Shown here in pieces: positions 37,733-47,358 of a DNA stretch of 64,000 nt. This stretch comes from an uncultured Mediterraneibacter sp. (GTDB lineage Bacteria > Bacillota > Clostridia > Lachnospirales > Lachnospiraceae): positions 1-64,000 of the forward strand of contig CALWFV010000004.1 of the NCBI GenBank assembly GCA_944377745.1. The letters are read 5' to 3'. The notes beneath the pieces are model-generated. The model was not told where the DNA came from, ran no database searches, and worked only from the letters and a program-made list of their open reading frames with translations. The stretch's first letter is position 1. Each line of letters starts with the position of its first letter. The translations under genes were made by a program, and so were the position numbers.

Positions 37733-38887
37733 ATGCGCCGAAAAATGTATCCAAAGGATATCATGCTGGTCCTTGCAGCCACTTTTTTTTATATGTCAAG
37801 CCCCATGCTGGTAACGCCTCTGATCACAGGATTTGCAGAGAGCATCGGAGCGACGGCGGCGGTAATGGGATTTGTGGGAGGCCTGATGAATCTGGTCTCT
37901 TTGTTCTGCAGACCGCTGGCGGGAAATCTGGCCGACAGGCTCAGCAAATATAAGGTCTCTTTTATCGGCGCGGTGTTCATGACAGCTGCATATGTGGGAT
38001 ATATCTTTGCGCCAGATGAAGCGTTCCTTGTGGTTTCACGGATCATAAACGGATTTGGTTTTGCATGCTGCTCTGTGTGCATGTCCACCTGGATGTCCAA
38101 TATGCTGCCGGTGGAAAAAGTGGGATCAGGAATGGGCGTATACGGGACCATGAACGCCCTGGGGATGGCTCTGGCACCTGCCATCGGAGTCAGCGTCTAT
38201 CAGAAATTCGGATACAGGACCGCCTTTGTCATTGCGCTGGTATTCTCTGTCGCGATCATGATTGTGATCCAGTTTATCGGAGATAAGGGGGAACCGGAAG
38301 AAACTCTGACAGAGGAGAAAAAGCATTTTGAACTGATCGATGTAAGAGTCATCCCGATCTCATTTATCATCATGCTTTTTGCCATTCCCTACTGTGCGAC
38401 ACAGTCCTTTCTCGTGACCTATGCGGAAGTGCGGGAACTTACTGTAACCGTCAGTATGTTTTTCCCCTTCTATGCGGCAGTCCTGATCATACTGCGGCTG
38501 ACGCTGAGAAATCTGTTTGACAAGCTGCCCTTTGGCGTGTTTCTCGGAGCAGGCTGTGGCTGTGAGCTGATCGCGGTCCTGCTGCTCGCTGTAATGCAGA
38601 ATAATTTGATGATGTTCCTTGCCGCAGCTTTTCTTGCAGGAGGATATGGGATCATGAGTTCTGTGTGCCAGTCCACGGCTATCCTGCTTGCCGGGAAAGA
38701 AAAAAGAGGGCTTGCAAACAGCACGTATTATATCGGACTTGATCTGGGAATGACGCTGGGGCCCATGATCGGCGGGGCGCTGTACGGAGGACTCGACATC
38801 AGGCTGTTCTATCCGGTGCTGATGGTGACCATGCCGCTGGCTCTGGTGGTGTATTTTGCGGCAATGAGAAACAGGCAGAGGAACTGA
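37733..38887 (+). CDS. MFS transporter
   Basis: A 384-residue, 12-helix major facilitator with motif A GNLADRLSKYKVSF between TM2 and TM3 and a repeat-like motif in the second half. It belongs to the drug-efflux-like group often annotated YfkF/YdhP. The segment GMGVYGTMNALGMALAPAIGVSVY matches the corresponding stretch of the frameshifted transporter at 24292-25481, so the two are paralogues. RBS AAGGA lies 6 bases before ATG. recQ starts within 40 bp after its stop. Substrate unknown. Confidence 0.88.
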   Translation: MRRKMYPKDIMLVLAATFFYMSSPMLVTPLITGFAESIGATAAVMGFVGGLMNLVSLFCRPLAGNLADRLSKYKVSFIGAVFMTAAYVGYIFAPDEAFLVVSRIINGFGFACCSVCMSTWMSNMLPVEKVGSGMGVYGTMNALGMALAPAIGVSVYQKFGYRTAFVIALVFSVAIMIVIQFIGDKGEPEETLTEEKKHFELIDVRVIPISFIIMLFAIPYCATQSFLVTYAEVRELTVTVSMFFPFYAAVLIILRLTLRNLFDKLPFGVFLGAGCGCELIAVLLLAVMQNNLMMFLAAAFLAGGYGIMSSVCQSTAILLAGKEKRGLANSTYYIGLDLGMTLGPMIGGALYGGLDIRLFYPVLMVTMPLALVVYFAAMRNRQRN

Positions 38888-38924
38888 AGATGACTTGAAC
38901 TTGAAAGTGAAAGAAAGTGAACTT

Positions 38925-40784
38925 ATGGATAAGATGAAAACACTGAAAACCTATTTTGGCTACGACACCTTCCGTCTGGGACAGGAGGAGATCATTGATC
39001 AGATCCTTTCCGGTCGGGATGTCCTCGCGGTCATGCCTACCGGTGCGGGAAAGTCTCTTTGCTATCAGCTTCCCGCCCTTTTGATGCCGGGGATCACTGT
39101 GGTGGTATCTCCTCTGATCTCGCTGATGATGGATCAGGTCAAGGCGCTCAACGAAGCGGGAGTGCATGCGGCATATATCAACAGTTCGCTGACAGAATCT
39201 CAGACTGCAAAGGCACTGGAACTGGCGGCGTCAGGCAGATACAAGATCATCTATGTGGCTCCGGAACGGCTGGAAACGCCCCGGTTCCTTGATTTTGCCT
39301 GCCATGCGGAAATCTCCATGGTCACTGTGGACGAGGCACACTGTATCTCTCAGTGGGGACAGGATTTCCGGCCCAGCTATACGAGGATCCTTTCTTTTAT
39401 CCGGTGTCTTCCGGTGCGCCCGGTCATCTCTGCGTTCACGGCGACGGCGACAGAGCGGGTCAGGGAGGATATTCTTGCTTCGCTGGATCTGGAGAAGCCT
39501 TTTGAGACGGTGACAGGGTTTGACCGTGAGAATCTATACTTTGAGGTGCAGAGGGCGCGGGATAAAAAAGCCCGGGTACATAAATATGTGGAGGATCACA
39601 GAGAGGACAGCGGGATCATCTACTGCGCCACAAGAAAAGGCGTGGATGAACTGTACCTGTATCTGGAAAATGCAGGAATTTCTGCGGGGAGATATCATGC
39701 TGGCATGAGCGCTGACGCGAGAAAGAAAAGTCAGGAAGATTTCATCTACGACCGGATCAGGGTGATGGTCGCAACCAATGCGTTTGGCATGGGGATCGAT
39801 AAGTCAAATGTGCGTTATGTACTCCATTTTAATATGCCTCAGAGCATGGAGAACTACTATCAGGAGGCGGGAAGAGCGGGCCGCGACGGGGAGCCTGCGG
39901 AGTGTATCCTCTACTATTCGCCGCAGGATACAGTGATCAACAGGATGCTTCTGGAAAGCAAGGAGAGCTATCGGGAATATGCTGAGGAAGAACTGCGGTT
40001 GATCCGTACACAGGATATGGAACGTCTTCGCAAGATGGAAAAATACTGTACGACTACGAAATGCCTGAGAAATTGTATCCTTATCTATTTCGGAGAACGG
40101 GCGGAGGAACGCTGCGGGAATTGCTCCAACTGTCTGGAAGAATTTGAAGAGACGGATGTGTCGGATGCCGCGGCGGATGTGGTCCGCTGCATCCGCTTCT
40201 GCGGACAGCGGTACGGAGTAAATATGATCGCGGGAACACTGCTGGGAGAGAATACGGCGAAGATCCGAAACAGCCGGATGGATCAGAATCCTGCCTATGG
40301 AAGCCAGAGTAAACTGAGCCGGGAAATGATCAGAGAAGTGATCCGGAACATGCTGGAACAGGGTTATCTCAGACAGACGACGGACCGTTATGCAGTCCTG
40401 AAACTGACGGAGAGATCGGAGGAACTTCTGGAAGGAGAAAGAGAGTTTCTCATACGATATAAAAAAGAAGAGAAACAGGAGAGTATCGGAAAGAGCAAGG
40501 GCAGGTCAGGAAGGAAGCAGGAGCAGAACGCGGAACTGACGGAGAAGGGGAAGGAACTCTTTGAGGAACTACGCGCACTCCGGATGCAGCTGGCGAAGAA
40601 GCGGTCTGTTCCGCCTTACATGGTCGCCTCAGACCGGACGCTGCGGGATATGTGTATCCGTCTTCCTCTGACAAGAGAGGAGATGCTGGAAGTCAACGGG
40701 ATGGGAGAAAAGAAGGTAAAACAATACGGGGAACAGTTCCTTGAGAAGATTAGAAATGCGACCGGAAAGGAAAGTGAGAGATGA
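38925..40784 (+). CDS. recQ: ATP-dependent DNA helicase RecQ
   Basis: 3'-5' helicase in recombination and fork repair. In 619 residues: Walker A MPTGAGKS at 37-44, DEAH box at 136-139 followed by CISQWGQDFRPSY, motif VI QEAGRAGRDG, the RQC zinc-binding cysteines (CTTTKCLRNC, CGNCSNC), and a C-terminal HRDC domain (ELRALRMQLAKKRSVPPYMV). ATG 38925 is the first ATG in frame; a TTG at 38895 would add ten residues, and neither has a strong RBS. The stop overlaps the TraX-like gene (ATGA). Confidence 0.95.
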   Translation: MDKMKTLKTYFGYDTFRLGQEEIIDQILSGRDVLAVMPTGAGKSLCYQLPALLMPGITVVVSPLISLMMDQVKALNEAGVHAAYINSSLTESQTAKALELAASGRYKIIYVAPERLETPRFLDFACHAEISMVTVDEAHCISQWGQDFRPSYTRILSFIRCLPVRPVISAFTATATERVREDILASLDLEKPFETVTGFDRENLYFEVQRARDKKARVHKYVEDHREDSGIIYCATRKGVDELYLYLENAGISAGRYHAGMSADARKKSQEDFIYDRIRVMVATNAFGMGIDKSNVRYVLHFNMPQSMENYYQEAGRAGRDGEPAECILYYSPQDTVINRMLLESKESYREYAEEELRLIRTQDMERLRKMEKYCTTTKCLRNCILIYFGERAEERCGNCSNCLEEFEETDVSDAAADVVRCIRFCGQRYGVNMIAGTLLGENTAKIRNSRMDQNPAYGSQSKLSREMIREVIRNMLEQGYLRQTTDRYAVLKLTERSEELLEGEREFLIRYKKEEKQESIGKSKGRSGRKQEQNAELTEKGKELFEELRALRMQLAKKRSVPPYMVASDRTLRDMCIRLPLTREEMLEVNGMGEKKVKQYGEQFLEKIRNATGKESER

Positions 40785-41524
40785 ATCTGAAAAAACTGAA
40801 TCGGGATGAGATCAAATATATTGCCATGATGACCATGCTCCTGAATCATATCGCGAATATCTTTCTTGAGCCCGGAACGTTTGTTTTTACAATCCTGGTG
40901 GATATCGGATATTTTACAGCGCCGGTGATGTGCTGGTTCCTTGTGGAGGGATACCACTATACACGCTCAAAGAAACGGTATGCGGCAAGACTTGCAGTTT
41001 TTGCTCTGCTCTCAGAGATCCCATTCTGTCTCGCTTTTTCAGAGGTGTACAATGGCGTGGAGAGCATTTCCTTCTGCGGGATGAACATGATGTTCACGCT
41101 GCTGCTCTGTTTCGGCGTTCTGGCTGTGCGTGAGCATGTGCAGGAGGAAGGACTGAAACTCGCTCTCTATCTTTTCCTTTTCATCCTGTCCATGATTTCA
41201 GACTGGGCTATTCTGGCTCCAATGTTTACGCTTCTGTTTGCCGGGAGCAGAGGAGATGAGAGAAGAACAAAAAAGTCCTTCCTCATCGGTGCCGGAGCGT
41301 TTGCTCTGATGAACTTCTATCCGGCAGCTTCTCCGGGATCGCTTCTGTACAGTCTGATCTATGCCTTCCTTTCCTGCTGCGGGATCCTTCTGGCAGGGAT
41401 CGCAGTGGTATGTCTGTACAATGGAAAAAGGGCGGAGAAGGGCAGAACGTTTTTTAAATGGTTCTTCTATCTGTTCTATCCGGTGCATCTGCTGATCCTT
41501 GGGATCATACGGATCTTCTGCTGA
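40781..41524 (+). CDS. TraX family membrane protein
   Basis: A 247-residue polytopic protein with the TraX pattern: IKYIAMMTMLLNHIANIF at the N-terminus, then SRLPFPIFCFLL-like PVMCWFLVEGYHYTRSKKRY, RLAVFALLSEIPF, and NMMFTLLLCFGVL. About eight TM helices. TraX of F plasmid N-acetylates pilin; chromosomal Firmicute copies are distant acyltransferase-3-like proteins with unknown substrate. It overlaps recQ by 4 bp and is followed 70 bp later by sbcD, so it sits inside a DNA repair cluster without evident link. No conjugation gene is nearby. Confidence 0.85.
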   Translation: MNLKKLNRDEIKYIAMMTMLLNHIANIFLEPGTFVFTILVDIGYFTAPVMCWFLVEGYHYTRSKKRYAARLAVFALLSEIPFCLAFSEVYNGVESISFCGMNMMFTLLLCFGVLAVREHVQEEGLKLALYLFLFILSMISDWAILAPMFTLLFAGSRGDERRTKKSFLIGAGAFALMNFYPAASPGSLLYSLIYAFLSCCGILLAGIAVVCLYNGKRAEKGRTFFKWFFYLFYPVHLLILGIIRIFC

Positions 41525-41594
41525 GAAGGAACTCTTTCGCATTATACTGAAGAACGTGGGAAAAGAATATTATCCAGAAAAGGAGGATCCCTGA

Positions 41595-42749
41595 ATGAAG
41601 TTTTTTCACCTCTCAGACCTTCATATCGGTCTGAAGCTTATCAACCGTGATCTCAGAGAAGATCAGGAATATATTCTGCACCAGATCACAGAGTTTGCGG
41701 TCCGGGAGCAGCCCGACGCGGTGGTCGTGGCAGGCGACCTCTATGACAAGGCGATCCCGTCCGCGGAGGCAGTAGAAGTGTTTGACCGCTTTATTGCCGG
41801 ACTGTCGGAGAACCTGTCGGATGCTTCTGTGATGCTGATCAGCGGAAATCATGACAGCGGTCCCAGGGTCAACTGTTTCCGCAGCGTACTCTCCCGACAG
41901 AATGTGCATATGATTGGAATGCCTCCTGGAAGCGGGGAGGAGTTTATTGAAAAAGTGACGTTAAGAGATAAATACGGGAATGTCAATTTCTACCTGCTGC
42001 CCTTTGTCAAACCCTCCATGGTCAAGCAGATCGTGGGAACGGACGAAAACGGGAACAACCTGTCTTATGACGAGACGCTCCGCCGCTTGATCGAGAGGGA
42101 AAAGATAAATGAAGCAGAGAGAAATGTCCTGGTAAGCCATCAGTTTTACCTTCCGGCGGGCAAAAACGCGGATGAGGTGGACAGGATGGACTCTGAGATC
42201 CGGACCGTCGGAAACATCGATGCAGTATCAGTGGATATTCTTAAGAAGTTTGATTATGCCGCTCTGGGACATATCCATAAGCCGATGAAAGTGGGAAGTG
42301 AATTCATACGCTACTGCGGCACACCTCTTGCCTGCTCTGTCAGTGAGGCAGGACAGCAGAAAGGCATTATCATGGTGGAAATGGGCGAAAAGGGAGATGT
42401 GAAGACAACTGTGCTCCCGCTGGAACCGCTGCGGCAGGTGCGGGTGATACGGGGAGAACTGGAGGAAGTGCTCCGACAGACATGTCAGGACTATGTGACT
42501 GTGATCCTGACAGACCGGGCAGACCTGGACATCCTCGATATGCAGGACAGGATCCGCAGCGCCTTCCCGTACCTGCTGGAGATCCGCAGAGAAAACCAGA
42601 GAAAAGCGGAGTATGAAAGAAAAACAGTCTCCGAGAGAGAACTGGATCCTTTCGAACTGTGCTGCACATTTTTAAAGGATGCGGATGAGGAGGAAAAAAA
42701 GATCCTTCAGGATGTGATCAATACAGTACAGGAGGCAGAACAGAGATGA
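41595..42749 (+). CDS. sbcD: Nuclease SbcCD subunit D (Mre11-like)
   Basis: Mn2+-dependent nuclease subunit that with SbcC cleaves hairpins and processes DNA ends. The 384 residues begin FFHLSDLHIGLKL (metal ligands D and H), followed by VVAGDLYDKAIPS, LISGNHDSG, LVSHQFYLP and ALGHIHKPM, all calcineurin-like phosphoesterase motifs in order. RBS AAGGAGG lies 9 bases upstream of ATG. The stop overlaps the sbcC start (ATGA), as expected for two subunits of one complex. Confidence 0.96.
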   Translation: MKFFHLSDLHIGLKLINRDLREDQEYILHQITEFAVREQPDAVVVAGDLYDKAIPSAEAVEVFDRFIAGLSENLSDASVMLISGNHDSGPRVNCFRSVLSRQNVHMIGMPPGSGEEFIEKVTLRDKYGNVNFYLLPFVKPSMVKQIVGTDENGNNLSYDETLRRLIEREKINEAERNVLVSHQFYLPAGKNADEVDRMDSEIRTVGNIDAVSVDILKKFDYAALGHIHKPMKVGSEFIRYCGTPLACSVSEAGQQKGIIMVEMGEKGDVKTTVLPLEPLRQVRVIRGELEEVLRQTCQDYVTVILTDRADLDILDMQDRIRSAFPYLLEIRRENQRKAEYERKTVSERELDPFELCCTFLKDADEEEKKILQDVINTVQEAEQR

Positions 42750-45700
42750 GACCGTTAAGACTTACCATGCAGGCGTTCGGTTCCTACGGGAAACGGACCG
42801 TTATCGATTTTGAAGAAACGAATCAGAACCTGTTCCTGATCACCGGAGATACAGGCGCGGGAAAGACGACCATCTTTGACTCCATCGTGTTCGCCCTCTA
42901 CGGGGAGGCCAGCTCCAGTGCGAACCGAAAAGACGGGACAGAACTGCAGAGCCAGTTTGTGGAGACCAGTGTAGAACCTTTCGTAGAGCTGACATTTTCT
43001 GAGGTGAGAGGAGACAGCCGGGAGGAATATACAGTCAGGCGCATTCCCCGTCATGTCCGTCCATTAAAGCGCGGGACAGGGTTGAAGGAAGAGAGCGAAT
43101 CTGTTGCATTGACCATGCCGGACGGAACAGAGTACCCTCAGAAAGAGACGGACAGAAAGCTGGAAGAGATCGTCGGGCTGACCAAGGAGCAGTTCATGCA
43201 GGTCGCGATGATCGCACAGGGGGAGTTCATGGAACTGCTCAGGGCAAAGTCAGATGAAAAAAAGGTGATCTTCCGAAAGCTGTTCCACACAGAGCTTTAC
43301 AGCCAGATCGTGGACGAGCTGGGAAGAAGGAGAAAAGAAAAACAGCAGGAAATGGGAAAGATCCGGACTGTATGCCAGACCGAGGCTGCCCATGTGAAAG
43401 TACCGGAGGAAACAGTAATGGCCATGCCGGAAGAGGAGGAAACTCTGACGGCAGAACTCAGTGCGCTGAAGAAACGCATTCTGGAATCTGACCGCCTTTC
43501 TGTAGTGGACATGGAACAGCTCCTTGAGAAACTGAAGGATCTCTGCAGGATACTGGAAAAGCGGGAAAAGACCGCGGCGGAGCAGTATGAAAAGGCTCAG
43601 CAGGAGGCACTGAAGAAAAGAGATGAATACAACAGTGCCCGGGAACTGCTGCGCCGGTTTGATGAACTGGAACAGGCGGGGAAAGAGCTGGAGATATGTG
43701 CCTCGGAAGAGGGCAGGATAGAAGAATTGAACAGGCTGGCCGGTCAGATCACAGGTGCTTACGAAATCCGGGCGCTCTGGCAGAGATACCGTGATGCCGG
43801 AAAGACCATTGATGATACAGAAAAGAGTCTTGCAGAAAAGAAGAAACTTCTTCCGGACCTGATAAAGGCACATGAAACAGCGACAGAGCAGGAAAAAGAA
43901 AAGAAGAAGCTTCTAGATCAGGAGACAGAGTCTTTTACAAAGGTTTCTGAGCGTGTGGAGAAGGCACTGGATATCCTGAGAAAGATCCAGACGGTTCAGA
44001 AAGACGTCGCAGAGAAGGAACAGTCGGCTGAACAGTCGGAGCGAGAGGCGGAGAATGCCAGAATAAAGCTGGAAACTCTGGAGAAGAAGGAAAAAGAGCA
44101 GAGACAGCAGTCCGAAATACTGGCACAGTCAGAGGTACTCCTTACGGAGTGGAAGGTGAAATGCGGGAAGGCTGAAGAGATCGACTCGGAACTCAAAGAG
44201 ATTGAAAAGCTTCTGAATGAGACTGCAGGTCAGTGGAAAAAAACGGAGAAAGCATGGAGGGAGTATGCCAGGGCAAGCGAGGAATATGAGCGAAAGAACA
44301 CAGAGTACGAGAGACTGAGAAAAATTTTCCTCAACACGCAGGCAGGGTTCCTTGCGAAGGAACAGCTCCGGCAGGGAGAACCCTGTCCTGTCTGCGGCTC
44401 CCTGGATCATCCTCATCCGGCTCAGCTTCAGGAGGATCATCAGAATCTGAGCAGGGAGATGCTGGATGAAATGAGCGGAGAAGTAAATGCCCTGCGGGAT
44501 ATCCAGGAGCGCAGGGCGTCGGAATCTCAGGCGTCAGCAGCACTGTATAAGGAAAAGGAAAGCAATCTTTCTTTGAAGATGGATGATCTGCGAAAGAAAA
44601 TAGATGAAGTCCTTCCTGTTTTTGACGAAAATGAGGAAAAGAACGAGAGGATATCAAACCAGGAAACGGTAGTTGAAAAGCAGGATGGAATTTCACGATG
44701 GGATGAGGAAAAGCTACTGTGGAAGAATGAGCTGACAGTATGGAGGGACAGGCTGTACTCTTGGAAAGGCGCCCTGAAGACGGAAGGAAGGAAACTTCAG
44801 GAAGATGTCCGAAATCTGGAAAGGATCCGTAAATTTCTTCAGGACGTCGAAGAGGAGAAAGAAAGGTTGAAACGGCATTCTGACGAAGCCGCCTCTGCAT
44901 CTGCCCTGGCAAAAGAAACGCTTGCGGCAGGAAGAGCGCAACTGAAGTCTCTGTATGAGACCCGCGATTACGGAACGGCGGAAGAAGCGAACGCGGTGCT
45001 CCGTGATGCAAGGAATGAGAAACAGAAGAGGGAAAAGGCATACGAGGATGCCAGAGCTGCAGAGCAGAAGACAAGATCCGCAAAAGAGAATGCAGAGACT
45101 CTGATCCGTCGGTACCTTCAGGAACTGCCGGGACAGAAGGAAGAACGTGAGCGAAGAAGAAAAGCGTATGAGCAGATCATGGAGGAAAAAGATCTGGCGG
45201 AAACGGAGTGGACGGTACTGACAGAACGATATCAGCGAAACGATCCGGAACTCATTCAGAAAAAAGTGGACGCACACGGCAAAAAGAAAGCGGCAGCCGA
45301 GAGTCTGTACAATGCGGCGCAAAAAGCGATAGACGGACGGGAAAAACCGGTACTGGAAGATCTGGAACTTGAGAAGACGTCAGCAGAAAAACGGGCAGAT
45401 GAAACTTTGAAAGAACTGGAGGAAATAAGAGGATATTACAGGGAGAACAAACGAGTATATCAGGCTCTGGATCCTGTTATGGAAACCCGCGGAAGGATCA
45501 TGGAGGAGCACAGGAGACTGGATGATCTTTATAATCTTCTGGGAGGAAAGGTGTCCGGCGGCAGGATGGATATCGAGACATTTGTCCAGCGCTATTACCT
45601 GGAACGGATCCTGTATGCAGCCAACCTTCGGTTTCAGGAAATGTCCGCCGGTCAGTTCGAACTCCGGATGAAAGATATTGACAAGGCAGGCGTCGGAAAG

Positions 45701-46057
45701 AACAGGGGACTTGATCTTATGGTGTATTCCACTGTGACCGGAAAAGAGAGGGAGGTCCGCACGCTGTCCGGGGGAGAGTCCTTTATGGCTGCACTGTCGC
45801 TCGCCCTGGGAATGGCGGATCAGATCCAGGAGAGTGCGGCTTCGGTAAATCTGGATATCATGTTCATCGACGAAGGGTTCGGTTCACTGGATGATCATTC
45901 CAGAGATAAGGCGGTCCGGGTCCTCCAGGATATGGCGAACGGCTCAAAGATGATCGGGATCATATCTCATGTGACCGAGTTGAAGCAGGAGATCGAGGAT
46001 CAACTGATCGTGATGAAGGATGAGGACGGAAGTCATGTCCGGTGGCAGATTAGTTGA
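42746..46057 (+). CDS. sbcC: Nuclease SbcCD subunit C (Rad50-like ATPase)
   Basis: SMC-type ATPase of the SbcCD complex. The 1103 residues comprise an N-terminal ATPase half with Walker A GDTGAGKTT (34-42), QVAMIAQGEFMELL, two long coiled-coil arms with the zinc hook CPVC at 547-550 at the apex, and a C-terminal half with signature TLSGGESFMAALSLALGMADQIQ and Walker B IMFIDEGFGSLD. Hook position near the middle and overall length are normal for Firmicutes. Translationally coupled to sbcD. Confidence 0.96.
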   Translation: MRPLRLTMQAFGSYGKRTVIDFEETNQNLFLITGDTGAGKTTIFDSIVFALYGEASSSANRKDGTELQSQFVETSVEPFVELTFSEVRGDSREEYTVRRIPRHVRPLKRGTGLKEESESVALTMPDGTEYPQKETDRKLEEIVGLTKEQFMQVAMIAQGEFMELLRAKSDEKKVIFRKLFHTELYSQIVDELGRRRKEKQQEMGKIRTVCQTEAAHVKVPEETVMAMPEEEETLTAELSALKKRILESDRLSVVDMEQLLEKLKDLCRILEKREKTAAEQYEKAQQEALKKRDEYNSARELLRRFDELEQAGKELEICASEEGRIEELNRLAGQITGAYEIRALWQRYRDAGKTIDDTEKSLAEKKKLLPDLIKAHETATEQEKEKKKLLDQETESFTKVSERVEKALDILRKIQTVQKDVAEKEQSAEQSEREAENARIKLETLEKKEKEQRQQSEILAQSEVLLTEWKVKCGKAEEIDSELKEIEKLLNETAGQWKKTEKAWREYARASEEYERKNTEYERLRKIFLNTQAGFLAKEQLRQGEPCPVCGSLDHPHPAQLQEDHQNLSREMLDEMSGEVNALRDIQERRASESQASAALYKEKESNLSLKMDDLRKKIDEVLPVFDENEEKNERISNQETVVEKQDGISRWDEEKLLWKNELTVWRDRLYSWKGALKTEGRKLQEDVRNLERIRKFLQDVEEEKERLKRHSDEAASASALAKETLAAGRAQLKSLYETRDYGTAEEANAVLRDARNEKQKREKAYEDARAAEQKTRSAKENAETLIRRYLQELPGQKEERERRRKAYEQIMEEKDLAETEWTVLTERYQRNDPELIQKKVDAHGKKKAAAESLYNAAQKAIDGREKPVLEDLELEKTSAEKRADETLKELEEIRGYYRENKRVYQALDPVMETRGRIMEEHRRLDDLYNLLGGKVSGGRMDIETFVQRYYLERILYAANLRFQEMSAGQFELRMKDIDKAGVGKNRGLDLMVYSTVTGKEREVRTLSGGESFMAALSLALGMADQIQESAASVNLDIMFIDEGFGSLDDHSRDKAVRVLQDMANGSKMIGIISHVTELKQEIEDQLIVMKDEDGSHVRWQIS

Positions 46058-46099
46058 TGTTTCGGAATTTTTTTGTGGGTGTTTCTGGCCTGCACAGAG

Positions 46100-46128
46100 T
46101 TGTCACAAATCTGTGAATGGGGTATACT
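46100..46128 (+). promoter_or_regulatory. Promoter of the racemase-acetyltransferase operon
   Basis: TTGTCA (46100-46105), 17-bp spacer, TATACT (46123-46128), 40 bp upstream of the racemase start. Confidence 0.7.
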
Positions 46129-46168
46129 TTGCTTTAGAGAAAAGAAACAGGTTTATGGAGAAAATAGA

Positions 46169-46864
46169 ATGAAAAAATTAGGAATTCTTGGAGGTATGGG
46201 ACCAGAATCAACGATATTGTATTACAAAGAAATTGTAAAAGAATTCAGTCAAAGAGATCCGAACGGATACTTTCCTGCCCTGTCAATAGAAACAGTGAAT
46301 ATGTATGAAATGCTTGGTTATTGCAGAAGTGGAGAGTATGGAAAATTAGCAGAATATTTATTAAAGGGAATCAACAATCTCGAACAGAGTGGGACGGATT
46401 TCATTATTTTGGCATCAAATACTCCGCATGTCGTATTTGAACAACTTGAGGAACATTCAAATGTACCATTGCTTAGCATTATAGATCCAACATTTTATGC
46501 AATTCAGAGGAAAGGATATACAAAGATTGCGTGGCTGGGAACAGGATTTACTATGGAACAGCCTTTCTTCAGAAAGAAATTTAACGAAAATGGAATTAAT
46601 GTGATTGTTCCGAATAAACGAGAAAGAAGTATTATTGATAAGATAATAGCAAGTGAACTGGAATTTGGAATTGTTAATCCTGAGTCAAAGAGAAAGGTGG
46701 ATGAAATTATTCGTCGTCTGATGAGTGAGGAAAATATCGAGGCTGTTGTTATGGGATGCACGGAACTACCATTAATGTTTGCAGATGATGAACTGTCGGT
46801 TCCTGTTTTTGATACAATGAAGTATCATATTGCCGGAATCGTAGACAAGATGTTTGAAGAATAG
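46169..46864 (+). CDS. Aspartate/glutamate racemase family protein
   Basis: A 231-residue protein of the Asp/Glu/hydantoin racemase superfamily: LGILGGMGPESTILYY at the N-terminus, ILASNTPH (82-87) and VVMGCTELPLM (C197). In cofactor-independent racemases two cysteines act as the acid-base pair; the second (C197) is present but at the first site the usual CNT reads SNT (S83). Activity may therefore be one-sided (for example a lyase or a racemase with a strong preference) or altered. ATG 46169 has GGAG 8 bases upstream. The gene is AT-rich compared with sbcC, suggesting acquisition. It is followed directly by an acetyltransferase. Confidence 0.82.
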   Translation: MKKLGILGGMGPESTILYYKEIVKEFSQRDPNGYFPALSIETVNMYEMLGYCRSGEYGKLAEYLLKGINNLEQSGTDFIILASNTPHVVFEQLEEHSNVPLLSIIDPTFYAIQRKGYTKIAWLGTGFTMEQPFFRKKFNENGINVIVPNKRERSIIDKIIASELEFGIVNPESKRKVDEIIRRLMSEENIEAVVMGCTELPLMFADDELSVPVFDTMKYHIAGIVDKMFEE

Positions 46865-46866
46865 TG

Positions 46867-47358
46867 ATGTTTTACGTACAGCGTTTCCAAAAGAAATATT
46901 CAAAAAGTGCGATTCGTTTTCTCAAACAGTGTCTCCCAGAATCCGGAAGAACACTGGATTTAGATGGACGGCATAAAATATATGGTGATATTGATCGGTA
47001 TTTCGAATGTTTCTGGCTTCTTTTTGACAAGAAAATGATAGTAGGTACAGTAGCACTGAAAAAAATCGATAATACTCGATGTGAATTAAAGGCCTTATAC
47101 TTATTAGAATTATACTTATTAGAAAATTTTCAGGAAATGGGGCTGGGGAGGATGCTTCTGGAAACTTCGATAAATGAAGCGAAGAAACAGGGGTATTGCG
47201 AGTTGTTTTTTGATACACTGTCAACGAGCGAGAAAGCAATCAGACTGTATAAAAAGGCAGGATTTATAATGACAGAACGATATAATGAAAACGAATTTGC
47301 AGATGTGTTTATGGTCCTAAAGCTGAAACAAAATGGAAAGGATGCTGACCGTCTATGA
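46867..47358 (+). CDS. GNAT family N-acetyltransferase
   Basis: A 163-residue GCN5-type acetyltransferase. The C-terminal half has the acetyl-CoA motif MGLGRMLLETSINEAKKQGY and FDTLSTSEKAIRLYKKAGF. Just before motif A an exact 15-bp tandem duplication (47095-47124) repeats LYLLE, giving ALYLLELYLLENFQEMGLG where one copy would be normal. ATG 46867 follows the racemase stop by 2 bp; GTG 46864 overlaps it. No strong RBS, so coupling to the upstream gene is likely. AT-rich like its neighbour. Substrate unknown; an amino acid produced or consumed by the racemase is only a guess. Confidence 0.82.
   Translation: MFYVQRFQKKYSKSAIRFLKQCLPESGRTLDLDGRHKIYGDIDRYFECFWLLFDKKMIVGTVALKKIDNTRCELKALYLLELYLLENFQEMGLGRMLLETSINEAKKQGYCELFFDTLSTSEKAIRLYKKAGFIMTERYNENEFADVFMVLKLKQNGKDADRL
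47095..47124 (+). repeat. Exact 15-bp tandem duplication in the acetyltransferase gene
   Basis: TTATACTTATTAGAA occurs at 47095-47109 and again at 47110-47124 without a mismatch, adding five codons in frame. Confidence 0.95.
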
